Source: Hysterangium stoloniferum (lineage: Eukaryota; Basidiomycota; Agaricomycetes; Hysterangiales; Hysterangiaceae). From it: a DNA stretch of 64,000 nucleotides. The notes beneath the pieces are model-generated. The model ran no database searches and had not been told where the DNA came from. It worked only from the letters and a program-made list of their open reading frames with translations. Both the position numbers and the translations under genes were made by a program. Shown here one piece after another: positions 1-10,895 of this stretch. The stretch is from positions 806,001 to 870,000 of the forward strand of contig WHVD01000020.1 in NCBI GenBank assembly GCA_015178975.1. Direction: 5' to 3'. Each line of letters begins with the position of its first letter. The first letter of the stretch is position 1.

Positions 1-103
1 CCCGGGGAGTCTGTGGGACTATTACCCGGAAAGTGTGTTCGGAATATAGTTACCGGAGAAACCTCTGCGGGACTATCCGTGGAGCTTTGTTCAGAACTTA
101 ACA
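1..103 (-). mobile_element. Partial LTR, TGTTA family
   Basis: Read on the minus strand, the sequence begins TGTTAAG at position 103 and runs out of the window. It matches the first ~115 bases of the complete solo LTR at 38852-39908 closely, including the shared GC-rich GGAATAG/CCGGGG-type blocks. It interrupts the connection region downstream of a gypsy RNase H, so it is an insertion into an older element. Whether it is a solo LTR or one end of a full element cannot be seen. Confidence 0.75.
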
Positions 104-760
104 CAATGCTTGTCTTGAGACCACTGGGGTTGACCAGGGTCCACAGGGTTGTCGAGATGTGCCTTGGTTACTGGATCTAGTGGAATTGCTGATAGAATAT
201 CTTGATGTAATTTCTTGATATCCAAAATGATAATTCCACACATGACTGGATGAATGAGGTAAGTAGCATGGACTGATGTGGTAAGTTGCTGATTTGTGAA
301 GATGGGTTTTAAGTTGTGTGGGTTTACTGTGGCATAGTTATTACTCCCCTCTTTGGGATGGATGTACCATCATCTAGTCAAAGTGTCATGTTTTCCAAGG
401 TAGCCAGGTTGAAAATGGATGATCAGATTAAAAGCAGATATTCAGACCACTGGGCTTGCTGACAGGTCAAAGCTTTCCCAGTTGAAAAAGATTCCTGTGG
501 TCTGTGACAACATCAACTGGAATTCCTGCACCCTCCAAATAGTGTTTCCATGCTTTGAAGGCTTCAAAAATCATGTGATGTTCCTTGTGATGGACATTGT
601 AGTTGAGCTTTGCTCTGGTAACAGTCCAGGAGAGAAATGTGACTGGGTCAATTTCTCCATTAGAGTCCTGGATGGACAAAAGGTTCCCAATGCATAGTCC
701 AAGGCATCTGGTTCAACAATGAGGTGGGAGTGTAATATAAACAAGTATCAGGGGCACCAT
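104..760 (-). pseudogene. Ty3/gypsy pol fragment: RNase H and connection region
   Basis: The minus strand encodes a gypsy RNase H segment: a VEPDALDYALGT-like start near 740, then SIQDSNGEIDPVTFLSW, a KEHHMIFEAFKAWKHYLEG block (usual KELLAIxxAFKxWRHYLEG) and a VDVVTDHRNL block. The connection segment follows, with a YPKEG-like block and an HPHNLKP-type stretch, down to the LTR at 103. Frames are broken and no RT precedes it. This piece lies downstream of the chromodomain of the neighbouring fragment, the wrong order for one element, so two copies were probably joined. Confidence 0.75.
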
Positions 761-909
761 GAGGGGGTAGTGACATGGGTGGAGGTCCTGCAATTGAGAC
801 AATGAGGGTTCTCTTGTGGGAAATAAATCATGGAGGTCTGGAGATAATGGGAACCTAATAGTATTCCCCAACTAGGTCGAGACCTTTGTGACCTTTCATG
901 GGAAGGCTA

Positions 910-2068
910 GATGGTTGAAAGGGGGCCTGGCTTACTCAGGTTTGCAACATGGAAATCCAAAACAACTTCCTGCATGTTTCCGAGTTCAGTAGCCAGGATT
1001 CAGGATGTTTCTTTGTCTGTTCCTTCATAGTCAGACCATTTTACCAAATAGAGCAGTTTACAGGCACATTGCTGTTGATCAATTTTAGAATCTAGTACAG
1101 CCTCAATTTCAAATTCAGGCTCCCAATCAATGATGACAGGTGGAGGAGGGAGCTAAATTCACTTGGGGATGATGTTCAGTGTAGCCGGTTCTAATACAGA
1201 GACATGGAAAACCAGATGTACTGTGCACATGGTGTGGGGAAGCTGAAGGGTAAATGAATGGGTACCAGCCTGCACAATAAGCTTGTAAGGGCCAAGATAT
1301 TTTTCAGCAAGCTTTTTGTGGGTCAGGTGGTCCTAAAAAACTCAGCTTTGACAAACACTCAGTCACTTATTTTAAAGTCAGGTCATTGGGGACATCAGTA
1401 GTCTCCCCATTTCTGGGTGTATACTTGAGTGGTGAGTATGGATTGTCAGAGGGTGCAGTGGAGTTCATCTAAGTCAGTGACAAATTCCTGAGCATGGGTG
1501 GAGGCCAGATCATGTTTCTGGGTGGACGGTGATGTTGGGATTGTAGCCTTTATTCACAAAGAAGGGAGATATGCCAGTAGCAGCATGTGGGGCATTATTG
1601 TAGGCAGATTCAGTGAGAGGTAGGAGGTCCAACCAATTGTCTTGTTTATATTTGCAATAGATACAAAGGTATTGCTCCAATGTCTGATTAACTCATTCAG
1701 TCTGTCCATCACCCTCTGGATGGTGGCCTGAAGTGAAATGTAACTTCATATCAAGGGCTGTCCCAAGTGATCTGAAGAAGTGAGAGATGAATTTGGAACC
1801 CTGATCCAAGATGACATGAGTCAGGACACTGTGTTTCAAGAAGATGTGGATAACAAATAGCTTCACAAGTTTTGGGAGGTAATTGTGTCATGTGTTGGAA
1901 TGAAAATGCTCTGCTTGGTAAATCTGTCTACAACAACCAAAATACAATAGAGGTGTAGGACTGTGAGGGAGGAAGGTGTTCAATGAAATCCATGGAAATT
2001 GAATTCCACAGGAGGTCCAGTACAGGGAGTTGCTTGAGTAGACCATAGGGTTTGTATCTTTGGGCTTT
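910..2068 (-). pseudogene. Ty3/gypsy integrase and chromodomain fragment
   Basis: Read from 2068 downwards, the minus strand shows a YGLLKQLP motif, SISMDFIE, a DQGSKFISHFFRSLG block (integrase second Asp region), HPEGDGQTE (the catalytic Glu region), then AEKYLGPY, HVSVLEP and a chromodomain core LVKWSDYEGTDKETS. Several in-frame stops are present, two of them TGA at places expected to be Arg or Trp. The 5' part of the integrase is cut at 2068 by an LTR fragment. It is a dead internal piece of a chromovirus-type fungal retrotransposon. Confidence 0.8.
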
Positions 2069-2160
2069 TGTTAAGTGCATGCATGGAGCTTATCAGAGGG
2101 TTTCCAGAGAAACCCACAGGAAAGCAGTAGGATTTGGCTTCAGCTTATAGGCTGCATGTT
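2069..2160 (+). mobile_element. LTR fragment, TGTTA family
   Basis: This begins TGTTAAG at 2069, directly against the broken gypsy integrase. It contains TTTCCAGAGAAACCCA and TTGGCTTCAGCTTATAGGCTG. The second motif recurs at 39052 and, inverted, near 46453 and 48930, always inside LTRs of the same family. The right boundary against the copia sequence is not resolved. Confidence 0.55.
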
Positions 2161-2170
2161 GAATGAGTAA

Positions 2171-4696
2171 TTGGCTATATTGATGGTACCGTTCCTGAAC
2201 CCGATAGCACCGAACCTCGTGCCAAGGCCAACTGGCTGGCAAACAGCTTCCTTAGCTGCTGCACTCATTATCTCCACTGTTGAGACATCTGAGCAGGATT
2301 ATCTTGATCGCAAGTTGGGTGCCAAATCTTGTTGGGAGACTATCCGGCAACGACACCAGAGTGAGGGACCTATTCGTCAGGTGCAATTACTGCAGGAGGC
2401 CCTCACCACTTGCTGTACCCGATCTACTCCCTTACCTGTAACTGCCGAGAAAATTTGTTCTCTGATCGATCAAGCTTACGAAATGGGTGATATCTCTAAG
2501 GATTTATTGAAATGCATTGCCCTTTTAGGTTCTCTTGGAAATGATTTTAGCAATGTGCGGTCTATCGTCACTTGGGATATTTCTGCCTCCACCGACTCTA
2601 CTCCTTTCACTTCCACTCAACTACGTGTCTATTTGGACAGTGAACAGAATCTTCTTAACTCGGACAAGATGCATCCTACTGACTCTGTTGCCTTGTCCGC
2701 TCAATCCAAATCGAGTTCTATCATCTGTTCCAATTGCAAACATGCTTACCATGAGTTCGAGTTCTGTATCCGTCCTGGTGGAGGAATGGCAGGTAAGACT
2801 CTTGATGAATCCAAGCAGGCTCGCCGTCTCGCCCATGGCTCCAAGTCGAATAGTTCAAACTCGCCTACCATTAGCCCTGGTTCCAAATCAAGCGGTTCCA
2901 CAATAACTACCATTAGTTCTACTCCTATACCCACTGCACCGAAGGTTCCCATTAAGTTGCAAGGTGCCGACGGTAAAATCTACATTGTCAATATGGACTC
3001 GTCGGACTTCTCCTCTTCGGACACCCCTACTGCCAATGTTGCCTTTTCCTCTAACTCCATCTCATTACCCCCCCCTTCAATATCTTTGTCACCACAAGAC
3101 ACTATTGAGTACAATGGATGGCTTGTCATTGAGGAGGAGTTGAAAATGAATATCGACTGGTCCAAACATAGCCAATCTACCATGGCAGCTATTAATACAA
3201 CCGACATCATTCCTGTATCCTCCCCTACCCGCACACCTATCTCCAATGACTCACATCCATTCTGGATGGACAGTGGTGCCTCCATTCATATATCCCCTGA
3301 CCGAACTGACTTCCTAACCTTGAAAGCCATTACCCCCCACTCTGTTAAAGGCTTGGGTGGCTCCTCTGTATGGGCGATCAGCATTGGGGATATCAAATTA
3401 TGGATAGGTCGAGGCACACATATACTATTACAAAACGTTTTATATATTCCAGATGCCACCGTACGATTAATTTCAATCCATTGCCTCATGAAAGACTCAA
3501 ATGTCATTGCACATTTTGATGACATGTCCTGCTGGCTTAGCACAAAGTCATCTGGAACAATTATAGCTCAAGGAAGCTTACTTCCACAAAAACACCTTTA
3601 TTCTCTGAACCTTTACTCAGCCCAAACTGAGCATGCTCTCATTGCTCATCGTGCACCCACCATTGAATCATGGCACCGTCGACTTGGCCATGCGAACTAT
3701 CAAGCTATTCATGATATGTTCCACTCTGGCCTCATCCAAGGTACGACAGTCCCCAACCCCTCCATCACTCCCACTAAATGTGATGCCTGTATTCTTGGTA
3801 AACAGACTAAGACATCTATTCCAAAAACACGTGAAGAGGGGCAAGGGCATAGAGCGACAAGGCGATTAGAGAAAGTATGGATAGATTTGTCTGGACCTAG
3901 TCCTGTCACCTCGCGAACTGGAAATAACTACGTCATGAATATTGTAGACAACTATTCAAGTTACTGTTGGACAATCTTACTAAAACTTAAAAGTGATGCT
4001 TTCTCGCAACTTCAAATTTGGGAACGTGCACGGGAAGTTGAAATGGGGTTAAAGGTTGGAATTTACCAGACAGACAATGGAGAACTTAAAAGCCATGAAA
4101 TGGTTCGTTGGTTAGCCTCTAGCGGGACTGATCATCAATTCACCGCTCCATACACATCAGCACACATTGGACGCGTTGAACGACTGCACCACACCTTAAT
4201 GGGCAAGGCTAGAACTATGCGCATTTACGCCAGACTACCTACATATTTGTGGGACAAATTTTACCTCACCGCAGCTCATTTGCATGTCAAAACGACTACC
4301 AAATCCCTGATAGGCAAAACACTTTGGGAATCGTGGTATGGCAGAAAACCAGACTATTCTTACATGTGGGAGATCAGGTGCCGTGCATTCGTCTTAATTC
4401 AAAACAGGGTTAACCCAAAGATTTATGAGCGATCCATTGAGTGCATTTTAATTGGATACGATGACAAATCTAAGACATACAGGTGCTACGACCCAAAAAC
4501 ACGACTAATCTACAGTTCCTATCATGTTCGATTTCTTGAAAGTCATGATGGTCACCCACACCCTACCACGAATGGGTCTATCACCTCCCATAGTACGAAT
4601 TTAGACTCGGATCTGATCCCTCCTTCTCAGGATCACTACTCTACCAGCATACCTCTCGAACTTCCTGATCTGGATCAGAATCTGTATACCCGGTGA
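2171..4696 (+). CDS. Ty1/copia gag-protease-integrase polyprotein, 5' and 3' truncated
   Basis: An 841-codon open frame. Order along the protein: a UBN2-like gag region (about 25-180, with RQVQLLQEAL); a CX2CX4HX4C zinc knuckle near residue 185; a protease with FWMDSGAS (Asp of the D-S-G motif); a GAG-pre-integrase with HRRLGHANY and CDAC; and the integrase core with WIDLSG, TDNGE and RVERLHH supplying the D, D and E positions. The frame ends shortly after the integrase, where the expected RT should begin. Instead the RT half lies on the opposite strand (4641-5670). The true start is missing, since gag normally has a longer N-terminus. With neither RT nor RNase H in frame, this copy cannot transpose by itself. 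Confidence 0.85.
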   Translation: MAILMVPFLNPIAPNLVPRPTGWQTASLAAALIISTVETSEQDYLDRKLGAKSCWETIRQRHQSEGPIRQVQLLQEALTTCCTRSTPLPVTAEKICSLIDQAYEMGDISKDLLKCIALLGSLGNDFSNVRSIVTWDISASTDSTPFTSTQLRVYLDSEQNLLNSDKMHPTDSVALSAQSKSSSIICSNCKHAYHEFEFCIRPGGGMAGKTLDESKQARRLAHGSKSNSSNSPTISPGSKSSGSTITTISSTPIPTAPKVPIKLQGADGKIYIVNMDSSDFSSSDTPTANVAFSSNSISLPPPSISLSPQDTIEYNGWLVIEEELKMNIDWSKHSQSTMAAINTTDIIPVSSPTRTPISNDSHPFWMDSGASIHISPDRTDFLTLKAITPHSVKGLGGSSVWAISIGDIKLWIGRGTHILLQNVLYIPDATVRLISIHCLMKDSNVIAHFDDMSCWLSTKSSGTIIAQGSLLPQKHLYSLNLYSAQTEHALIAHRAPTIESWHRRLGHANYQAIHDMFHSGLIQGTTVPNPSITPTKCDACILGKQTKTSIPKTREEGQGHRATRRLEKVWIDLSGPSPVTSRTGNNYVMNIVDNYSSYCWTILLKLKSDAFSQLQIWERAREVEMGLKVGIYQTDNGELKSHEMVRWLASSGTDHQFTAPYTSAHIGRVERLHHTLMGKARTMRIYARLPTYLWDKFYLTAAHLHVKTTTKSLIGKTLWESWYGRKPDYSYMWEIRCRAFVLIQNRVNPKIYERSIECILIGYDDKSKTYRCYDPKTRLIYSSYHVRFLESHDGHPHPTTNGSITSHSTNLDSDLIPPSQDHYSTSIPLELPDLDQNLYTR

Positions 4697-5670
4697 GGTC
4701 AATTTTATTGGAACCACCCAGGCATAGCTTAAGGTTTCGTGTGCCTTTTAGATACCAAACGACTCGAATGGCGGCATGCCAATGCGGTGTAGAATAAGAG
4801 TCAAGAAACTGTGATAGCTGTTGTACAGCAAAAGAAATGTCGGGACGTGTGGAAATGGCTAAATAAAGTAAACAGCCAACGAGAGAGCGATATGGGATTT
4901 TGAGTAGGTCGTCAACCTCGATTGTTGATAGTGAAGTACGGTCGAATCTGCGAAGTTTCAAACTATGATCCATAGGTGTAGAAACAGTGGTGGAAGTGTC
5001 TTGGCCAAATTGACGTATAATTTTGTCGATAAGGGCAGTTTGGGAAAGGTAAACAGAATTATTTGGTCGATCCCATTCCACTGCAATTCCAACAACAAAG
5101 TGGACAGAGCCAAGGTTGGAAATGGTCCACACATGACGCATCTGATCCTTAAAGGTGTTATTCTTGGCAGCAGAACTGGCAATAGAGAGGAAATCATCCA
5201 CATGTACGGCAGCAATGATGATTCCAGTAGTAGTTTGTCTATAATAAATGCAAGATTCTGATGTAAGGTGAGTGAAACCCCAACTTAACATTTGTTCGTT
5301 CATGGTTTTGTTCCATATCTGGCTGCTTTGTTTCATGCCATATAGGCCCCGAACTATCATCCAAACATAATCTTCTTTGCCAGGTTCCTCAAATCCTTCT
5401 GGTTGTGCCATATATTGCACCTCATCCTCGGGTAGGAGACCATAAAGAAAAGCGGTCTTGATGTCGATTTGTTGTGCGTCCCAACCGAGAGTAGCGGCAA
5501 TGTGCAGCAAAATACGCCAGGATTCCATGTGTGCAGACGGTGAGGTTGTTTTATGATAATCTTTACCATATATTTGCTCAAACCCTTTAAAGACCAAGCA
5601 CACCTTCCAATGAATGGCCCGGCCAGACTCATCTCATTTAATGCGAAATACAGGACGTCCTGCAGCATGT
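4641..5670 (-). pseudogene. Ty1/copia reverse transcriptase, inverted half of the element
   Basis: The minus strand carries a copia RT: FRIK followed by a stop near 5630, VFKGFEQIYGKDY, QIDIKTAFLYG (first catalytic Asp), VRGLYGMKQSSQIWN, AAVHVDDFL (the catalytic pair of Asp), NLGSVHFVVGI, SLVGCLLYLAISTRPDI and a last GYTDSD, the start of copia RNase H. It stops there at about 4675. That point coincides with the end of the plus-strand gag-integrase, so the two halves of an element now face each other. The 962-base main frame is open, but it lacks both the RT start and most of the RNase H. Confidence 0.85.
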
Positions 5671-6560
5671 CTAGAAAATCATTGTCAAGTATATAACTAT
5701 TTATCACTGCACATAACACTCACTGTTGCTTGAGCTCACGACAGATCATTCCCTCAATGTGTACATGCAGCACGTGTGGCAAGTGCATGACGCAGCTGGG
5801 TCTGCCTCCGAATGGCTTGCTCATCAACACCGTCGCAAGGCTGTCTTTTGAGAATGGATATAGTCTAACAGGAGTACAACCAGTAAATGACAACATAGCA
5901 GGCAACAAATAAGAGCCACCACCACTCACACATTGCTGTAACAAACTGAATACAAGGAGCACTTCATGTCACTCACGGGAAGCCAATCAAATAATCCCGC
6001 CGCCTGCTCCAGGTTCAAGTCGAGGTGTGTGAACAGCTTGAATCCTATGATGGCAGCCAAGAAGGGACTAAAACCCCTTTTGAAACCCGGGAGCTGGTAG
6101 CCATGTGATATAGACATATCGGTCCACATATCCAACACCATGAACTGGGTATCCGAGATGTGGCGGTGAAGGATGACTGATAATAATCTTTGCTAGGTGG
6201 TGTTGACATTGGTAATGTGGCAGTAATGTGAGTATGGGGGAGGTGGTGGCAATGTGAGAAAGAAGGGTAGATACACATACCTAGCATTTGAGATGTTGCC
6301 GGTGAAAATCCAAGTGGAAATGGAAATAATGCCCGGAACCATGGATAGCATGAAGTTCAACTGTGCCATAAACAGAAACAGGAACACTCATGAGAGTATT
6401 AAGCTGGTCAGAGTGATCCTGCTTAGGACCACGATGGGTCTGGGTGGTTTCATTGTTGTTGTAGAAGTGATGATTTTATTCAAGTGCTTGGATTCGGTGG
6501 TAGTGGGGAATAAACCTGCAGTGGTAAGGAATGAGGTTATACCATGGGCGATATGATAGT
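5671..6560 (-). other. Possible spliced gene remnant of unknown function
   Basis: I do not recognise this protein. The minus strand shows coding-like stretches that can be joined by good GT-AG introns: one intron from about 6284 (GTATGTG) to 6196 (CCACCTAG), and a second of ~45 nt starting GTGAGTGACATG near 5970. A stretch around 6140-5975 reads MVLDMWTDMSISHGYQLPG and FDWLP; a later one ends in RQTQLRHALATRAAC before a stop near 5755. Upstream frames contain stops. It may be a host gene truncated by the copia insertion, or chance open frame. Confidence 0.25.
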
Positions 6561-8246
6561 GCCAAAAATATCATCGATTGCATTAGGAACCATGCATCCA
6601 AACTTGGAAGATCAAGAAATGCTGGGCAGTTTGTATAGATATTTATTCAGGCAATGAATAGTGATTGTCGAGTGTCTCGCACAGCCTGATGCGTTTTCTT
6701 AAGATAGATCAAGCTATAAAATTACATTTCCTTTCTATTAAAAAACAGTATAGGTTGGCTTAATGTCAATGCACAAACTACAATGGCTCAATAAGCTTGT
6801 AATGAAGTACTTGTACCAATCAATGTGTCAGTCAGTGAATCACCTTCTGACATGATAGGTTTGGTGATAGGTTGGATGTACATGGGTTAAACCAGGCATC
6901 AGCCCACTGAGCATGGTCAAAGTACAATTCAGTAAACCAATTTTTTTTTTCATTTTGACATCAGTGGAATGACGATAATTCTGAATTATTTATGGACAAA
7001 TATAAGAGTATTTATCTTTATTGTTTTAGATGTAATGAAACCATATTGGCCGATACCCTACACAACCTCTATTTGGCCAAAGACACAGAAAGCCCAGACG
7101 GTTGGGAAACGAAGCATCGGTATCGCCTGTTTTAAGCGTTGAAAGGGTGCTTCTTAATGGCGCTTAATTTGACAGGGGTGCCATGGGGACCCATGATAGG
7201 CAAGTCGCTAATGCACAGTGTCGGTCATGGGAGGCCATGGGCTGTGGTACGTGACTCGTGTATGGTATTTGAGCCGATTTTCGGACGTCTCGGGGATCAA
7301 ATTCTGTATTTACCCCTGCTTTTTGAATTGTGGTTTTAATATGGAAACATCGTCTCTACTTTTAGCTTGGCTTCTTTCTCCATTGACCAGTGGTCACACT
7401 GGTTACAATCACACGAGGCTTGGAGCACCCATCAAATGGTGGAGGATTGCCAAGAGGGCTGAAACAGCCGAAATACATGGCTCAAGTATAATGACGAGAA
7501 ACATGTATTGGTGTTTATATCTGGGAGGCCGAGTAAATTTGTTGACTACCTACCTTCCTTCCTTCTTGACTGGCGTAGTCGTGGGGTCTATGGCACCAGT
7601 ATAGTTTAGATACGAAAGTACACGCGAAGTCCGAATAAACAAAGTAATGCTCAAAATTCGTTAGATATATTGAGATACAACGTCTGAGGTATATATATAC
7701 AATACAGCTCCGAGATATATGTCATGCCGTGTATATGAGATAATTGGAGCGAATGACGAAACAAGCATAAATGGGAATACATGTTCATACAACCTATTTT
7801 GGTAATTGATTGACGGAATACGCGCAGGCTTGCAATTCCAACAATCGGTAGTGCATTGACTTGGTATACATTAAACCTGTGACACGACATCAGGTGGGGC
7901 TAAAGATTGGCGGACGTTGCATGTGATGGTGGGGGGGGATCCCGGCGGAAGCCCTTCGTTGGGAGATATATTAACCGATACATTAAAAATTTATATTCCT
8001 AGTCAAACATGTGCTCGATTATTATTTGGTAGCTTCAATCCATCCACAGATTTGTTGGGTATATGCGCTTTGCATATTAATTGCGTGGATTATTCATAAC
8101 AAGGTGTTCAAAGACACGGCCTTGGGAGGTTTTACTAGCGTGATCCATCGAAATCGAGATGAGATAGGCAAGTGTGTACGAGAATGCGAAAGGGAAAGGT
8201 AGGCGGGTAGCGACGGGCGCTGTTTCTGTAGGAACGCTACCTACGT
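6561..8246. other. No gene recognised
   Basis: I see only short, overlapping open frames on both strands (for example around 7139-7604 and 7651-7890) without a recognisable domain, splice pattern or repeat match elsewhere in the window. AT-rich at 6700-7040. Confidence 0.5.
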
Positions 8247-8576
8247 TTGTACATTTCAATTTTAAGCGACTCCGAAATGGATGCGGACTCGTCACTTGTC
8301 ACCATTCTCTCGCCCCGACAAATAGAGTCGCAAGCAGACAGAGGAGCGAATGTACGTCGTGCATCAAATACCCAAGGTCGTCGTCCAACTCTCCTCTCCA
8401 TGCATCGCAGAAAAGTCCAGGAAGTCGTGGAGAGCAGGGTTTGGGCTATTCGCTCGCACTGCCGTGCACGCAATTTCAGGTTCTGGAAATTTTTAACGAC
8501 AGTCGCCCCCGTATTAGCCTCGAGGCGTCATGAAACAATAAATGGGCTGATTTTGGGTTCTGAACTAGTCCTCTGA
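8247..8576 (+). CDS. Small hypothetical protein
   Basis: A 109-codon frame. The ATG at 8277 (MDADSSLV) is a more natural start and would give 99 residues. It is Arg-rich in the middle (RRASNTQGRR, MHRRKVQEVVESR) and matches no family I know. The segment is more GC-rich than its flanks, and the opposite strand is also open for 78 codons, so the open frame may reflect composition. No intron or neighbour supports it. Confidence 0.2.
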   Translation: MYISILSDSEMDADSSLVTILSPRQIESQADRGANVRRASNTQGRRPTLLSMHRRKVQEVVESRVWAIRSHCRARNFRFWKFLTTVAPVLASRRHETINGLILGSELVL

Positions 8577-9344
8577 TAACCGAATAATTTGCGACGACAG
8601 GAACAATGTTGTTGTGACAAAAACCGGCAATGCTCATACCCCAAACGCGGGAACACTGCCAGATCGTATATCGGACTAGACCACCCGCTTATATTTTCCC
8701 TTTCATCGTACGAGCTCATTTTTCACCCACACGCGTATATATGTATGCGATGCTATGAAATGCAACCTCAGTCGTTTCCCTACAGCCCCGCTGGGCAGCG
8801 GCTGAGTCTTGGGCGTCCGCTGCTCCTCTTCTATTCTGGCTCGGTCCAATTTTGTCTGTTCTGCTGTCTTTCTTTGTCCTCAAGGAGAAGAAGTGAAGCA
8901 TTGGCCGACCCAATCAAAGCCAAACCATGAAGACTAAACATCCATCCTGGCACACCAACTTGGGAGCTCCCAAATCAAGCTCGGCCTCTTCCACTTTTAT
9001 TTCATTTCCTTCCCATCCACATTCAATGTCCTCTCTCTTGTCACGCTCGTCGAATTATGAATAGGCTCCATCTTGGACAATATCCTCCTACTCTCCCAAC
9101 CTCCCAACCTCCCCAAACCCAAACCTGTCCCTTCAAAGACAGTTGCGGCAACTGTGGTGCATCCTCTAAATATTCAAAGTAAATGGCATGCACATACCCT
9201 CTCGTCTTGTTGCATCTGTTGCATCTCTTTCCTAGTCTCCTTCTCTCGAACCTTGCGTGGGTTTTAACAAGACACAGTTGGTAAACAAAAGAGCTTCTGG
9301 GACTTTGTCAACTATGAGCAGGTGCTGTAACTGCGACGGGACTG
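8577..9344. other. No gene recognised; pyrimidine-rich stretch
   Basis: 8937-9260 is strongly C/T-rich on the plus strand, as in fungal promoter or 5' UTR regions, and precedes the small frame at 9345. No TATA-box or repeat match can be assigned with confidence. Confidence 0.35.
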
Positions 9345-9686
9345 TTGGGAATTTCTTGTTCAGTCGTCATGGTGCAGTGTTTGGCAAGGCTTAGACTTTG
9401 GGCATGGCCTCGAACTCGTCAACACACCTTATCGAAGGCGACGCGCAAGAAGATTTGCCCATGCTGCGTGACCCTGGTGGCAGGCTGTGTGGCCCTTGCT
9501 GTGGTCTTCTATGCAAAGCCGTCAGTGATGCCTGGATGCCTCAGACGCGATCAGTCGACTGGCTCAGGACTTAGGCAGCGGGGATCGGGCAAGCTGGCAC
9601 CTATTCAGGCCGACACGGCTGATAATGATATTCGGTTTCTTCCGATACTTTTACCAAACCGTGCCTCCAATTTCTCTCCATACTAG
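9345..9686 (+). CDS. Small hypothetical protein with one membrane segment
   Basis: A 113-codon frame. Residues about 38-56 (CPCCVTLVAGCVALAVVFYA) could form one transmembrane helix after an Arg/Lys-rich start, so a tail- or signal-anchored small protein is conceivable. No family resemblance is seen. It lies downstream of a pyrimidine-rich tract. It could also be an exon of a larger gene, or spurious. Confidence 0.2.
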   Translation: MGISCSVVMVQCLARLRLWAWPRTRQHTLSKATRKKICPCCVTLVAGCVALAVVFYAKPSVMPGCLRRDQSTGSGLRQRGSGKLAPIQADTADNDIRFLPILLPNRASNFSPY

Positions 9687-10068
9687 CACGGCTCCCCATG
9701 CAAACATTATCAGTATGGATTTACCCTCAAGTGATAGAGCCTTATAATCCTTTATTAATGTGAAGAGTTTATTCCCCAACGGAACGGTCGATTGTCTACG
9801 GGTGCTTAAAGGTATTCTTCAAGGTGTGATAGGAATATCGAGGTGACAGCATAGCAGTTACCAGGAAGTTGCGGGGAACCATTTTAGCTGAGGTCGATTA
9901 CATGCGCCATCACTACTATGACTCTGCCGATCTTCGCTTCTTCGCTAGTGCCAAGCCCGGAAATAAAGGTAGCATACATATTTATGAGAAGCCATTTCCC
10001 TGGATATCGGATCTTAGGCGGGTAAGACGGCCTTCTTTAAAATGATTTTAGCATGAAATGGATCGCGT
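9687..10068. other. No gene recognised
   Basis: No convincing open frame, repeat or RNA structure was found here. Confidence 0.4.
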
Positions 10069-10386
10069 TTACCAGAAGCGAACATGCCTCAAGAGATCCA
10101 CCCCCTCTTTAAAAATTATGTTCAATTGCCCCACTGTTAACTGTTTTTTAAGCAGTCTATTCCTTGTCCTCATCCACTGCAATTCCATCGTTTCCATGGC
10201 GAGGTCCAACTGTGTTGCCGTAGGCAGCTCGGGTAGCCGCTGCCTCGCCATTAGCCCCGTCTTCAATTCTCCCATCATGTCCTTGGCAAGAACCAACCAC
10301 ATTGGGCGGTAAAGACAGACCGTGTCACTTAACAACCCAAACTGTCCAGGTCGCCGCCCGCCTCCCGAGAACTCTGTATTGGACAC
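10069..10386 (-). CDS. Hypothetical protein fragment
   Basis: A 105-codon minus-strand frame with a balanced, helix-rich composition: LVLAKDMMGELKTGLMARQ, then TQLDLAMETMELQWMRTRN and QLTVGQLNIIFKEGVDLLR. This looks more like real coding sequence than the surrounding frames, perhaps one exon of a host gene. I cannot name the family. The segment just beyond (10440-10550) recurs near 29690-29790, so it borders the repeated cassette. Confidence 0.35.
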   Translation of the reverse strand: MSNTEFSGGGRRPGQFGLLSDTVCLYRPMWLVLAKDMMGELKTGLMARQRLPELPTATQLDLAMETMELQWMRTRNRLLKKQLTVGQLNIIFKEGVDLLRHVRFW

Positions 10387-10559
10387 GGGAACTCAACCAG
10401 AGCGCACCACTGCAAATATGTAAGAGTAATATAATTAACTGATACCCCCAGCACCGGGAGACTCAACAGCGAAACTTGAGCTGAAGTCATGTCCATTACT
10501 GAAAGAGTTAAAAAAAATATCACATGTTTCATCTCATCCATCTTTATTCTTCATTACCA

Positions 10560-10895
10560 CAGGCACAAGTGACTTATCGCTACAACGCCATATGTCAGCT
10601 AGCACATCATGATACTTTTCATTCTACTCGATGAACTATTGATAAGATCGTGCGTCTCTTCTTTTAATGACGAATGATCGATCTAATCCATTGTATTCCA
10701 GCAGTTCCACTATTGACATAGTCCACACCGTGACTAGGGTTTTGAATATGAGTGTGTCGTTGGTGGGATCAACACTGCATTTCCCCTACCAATCCGGCGC
10801 ACCATCCCAAGGCATAGCCAATAACAAATACAGCGCCTCGACGTGCCAAAGAGCAACTATCTCTCACCATCTACCAAGATCATCGACCATCTCTC
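10560..10895 (+). promoter_or_regulatory. Conserved upstream region of cassette gene, copy A
   Basis: About 335 bases ending at the ATG of copy A. The same sequence precedes copies B, C, D and E, with shared landmarks CTATCGCTACAACGCCATA, TTAGCACATCATGGTAC, AATGACGAATGAT, CAGCGCCTCGACGTGCC and AAGATCATCGACCAT. Since it links the ATG to the divergent membrane-protein gene in the other copies, it probably acts as their common promoter region. In copy A the divergent partner is missing. Confidence 0.5.

Noticed and set aside
7139..7604. Overlapping plus-strand frames as a gene
   Set aside because: Two short overlapping frames, no splice sites joining them, no domain, no repeat elsewhere.
8740..9700. 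SRP RNA or other structured RNA
   Set aside because: GC-rich blocks near 8785-8825 and 9480-9600 look suggestive but I could not fold a recognised core.
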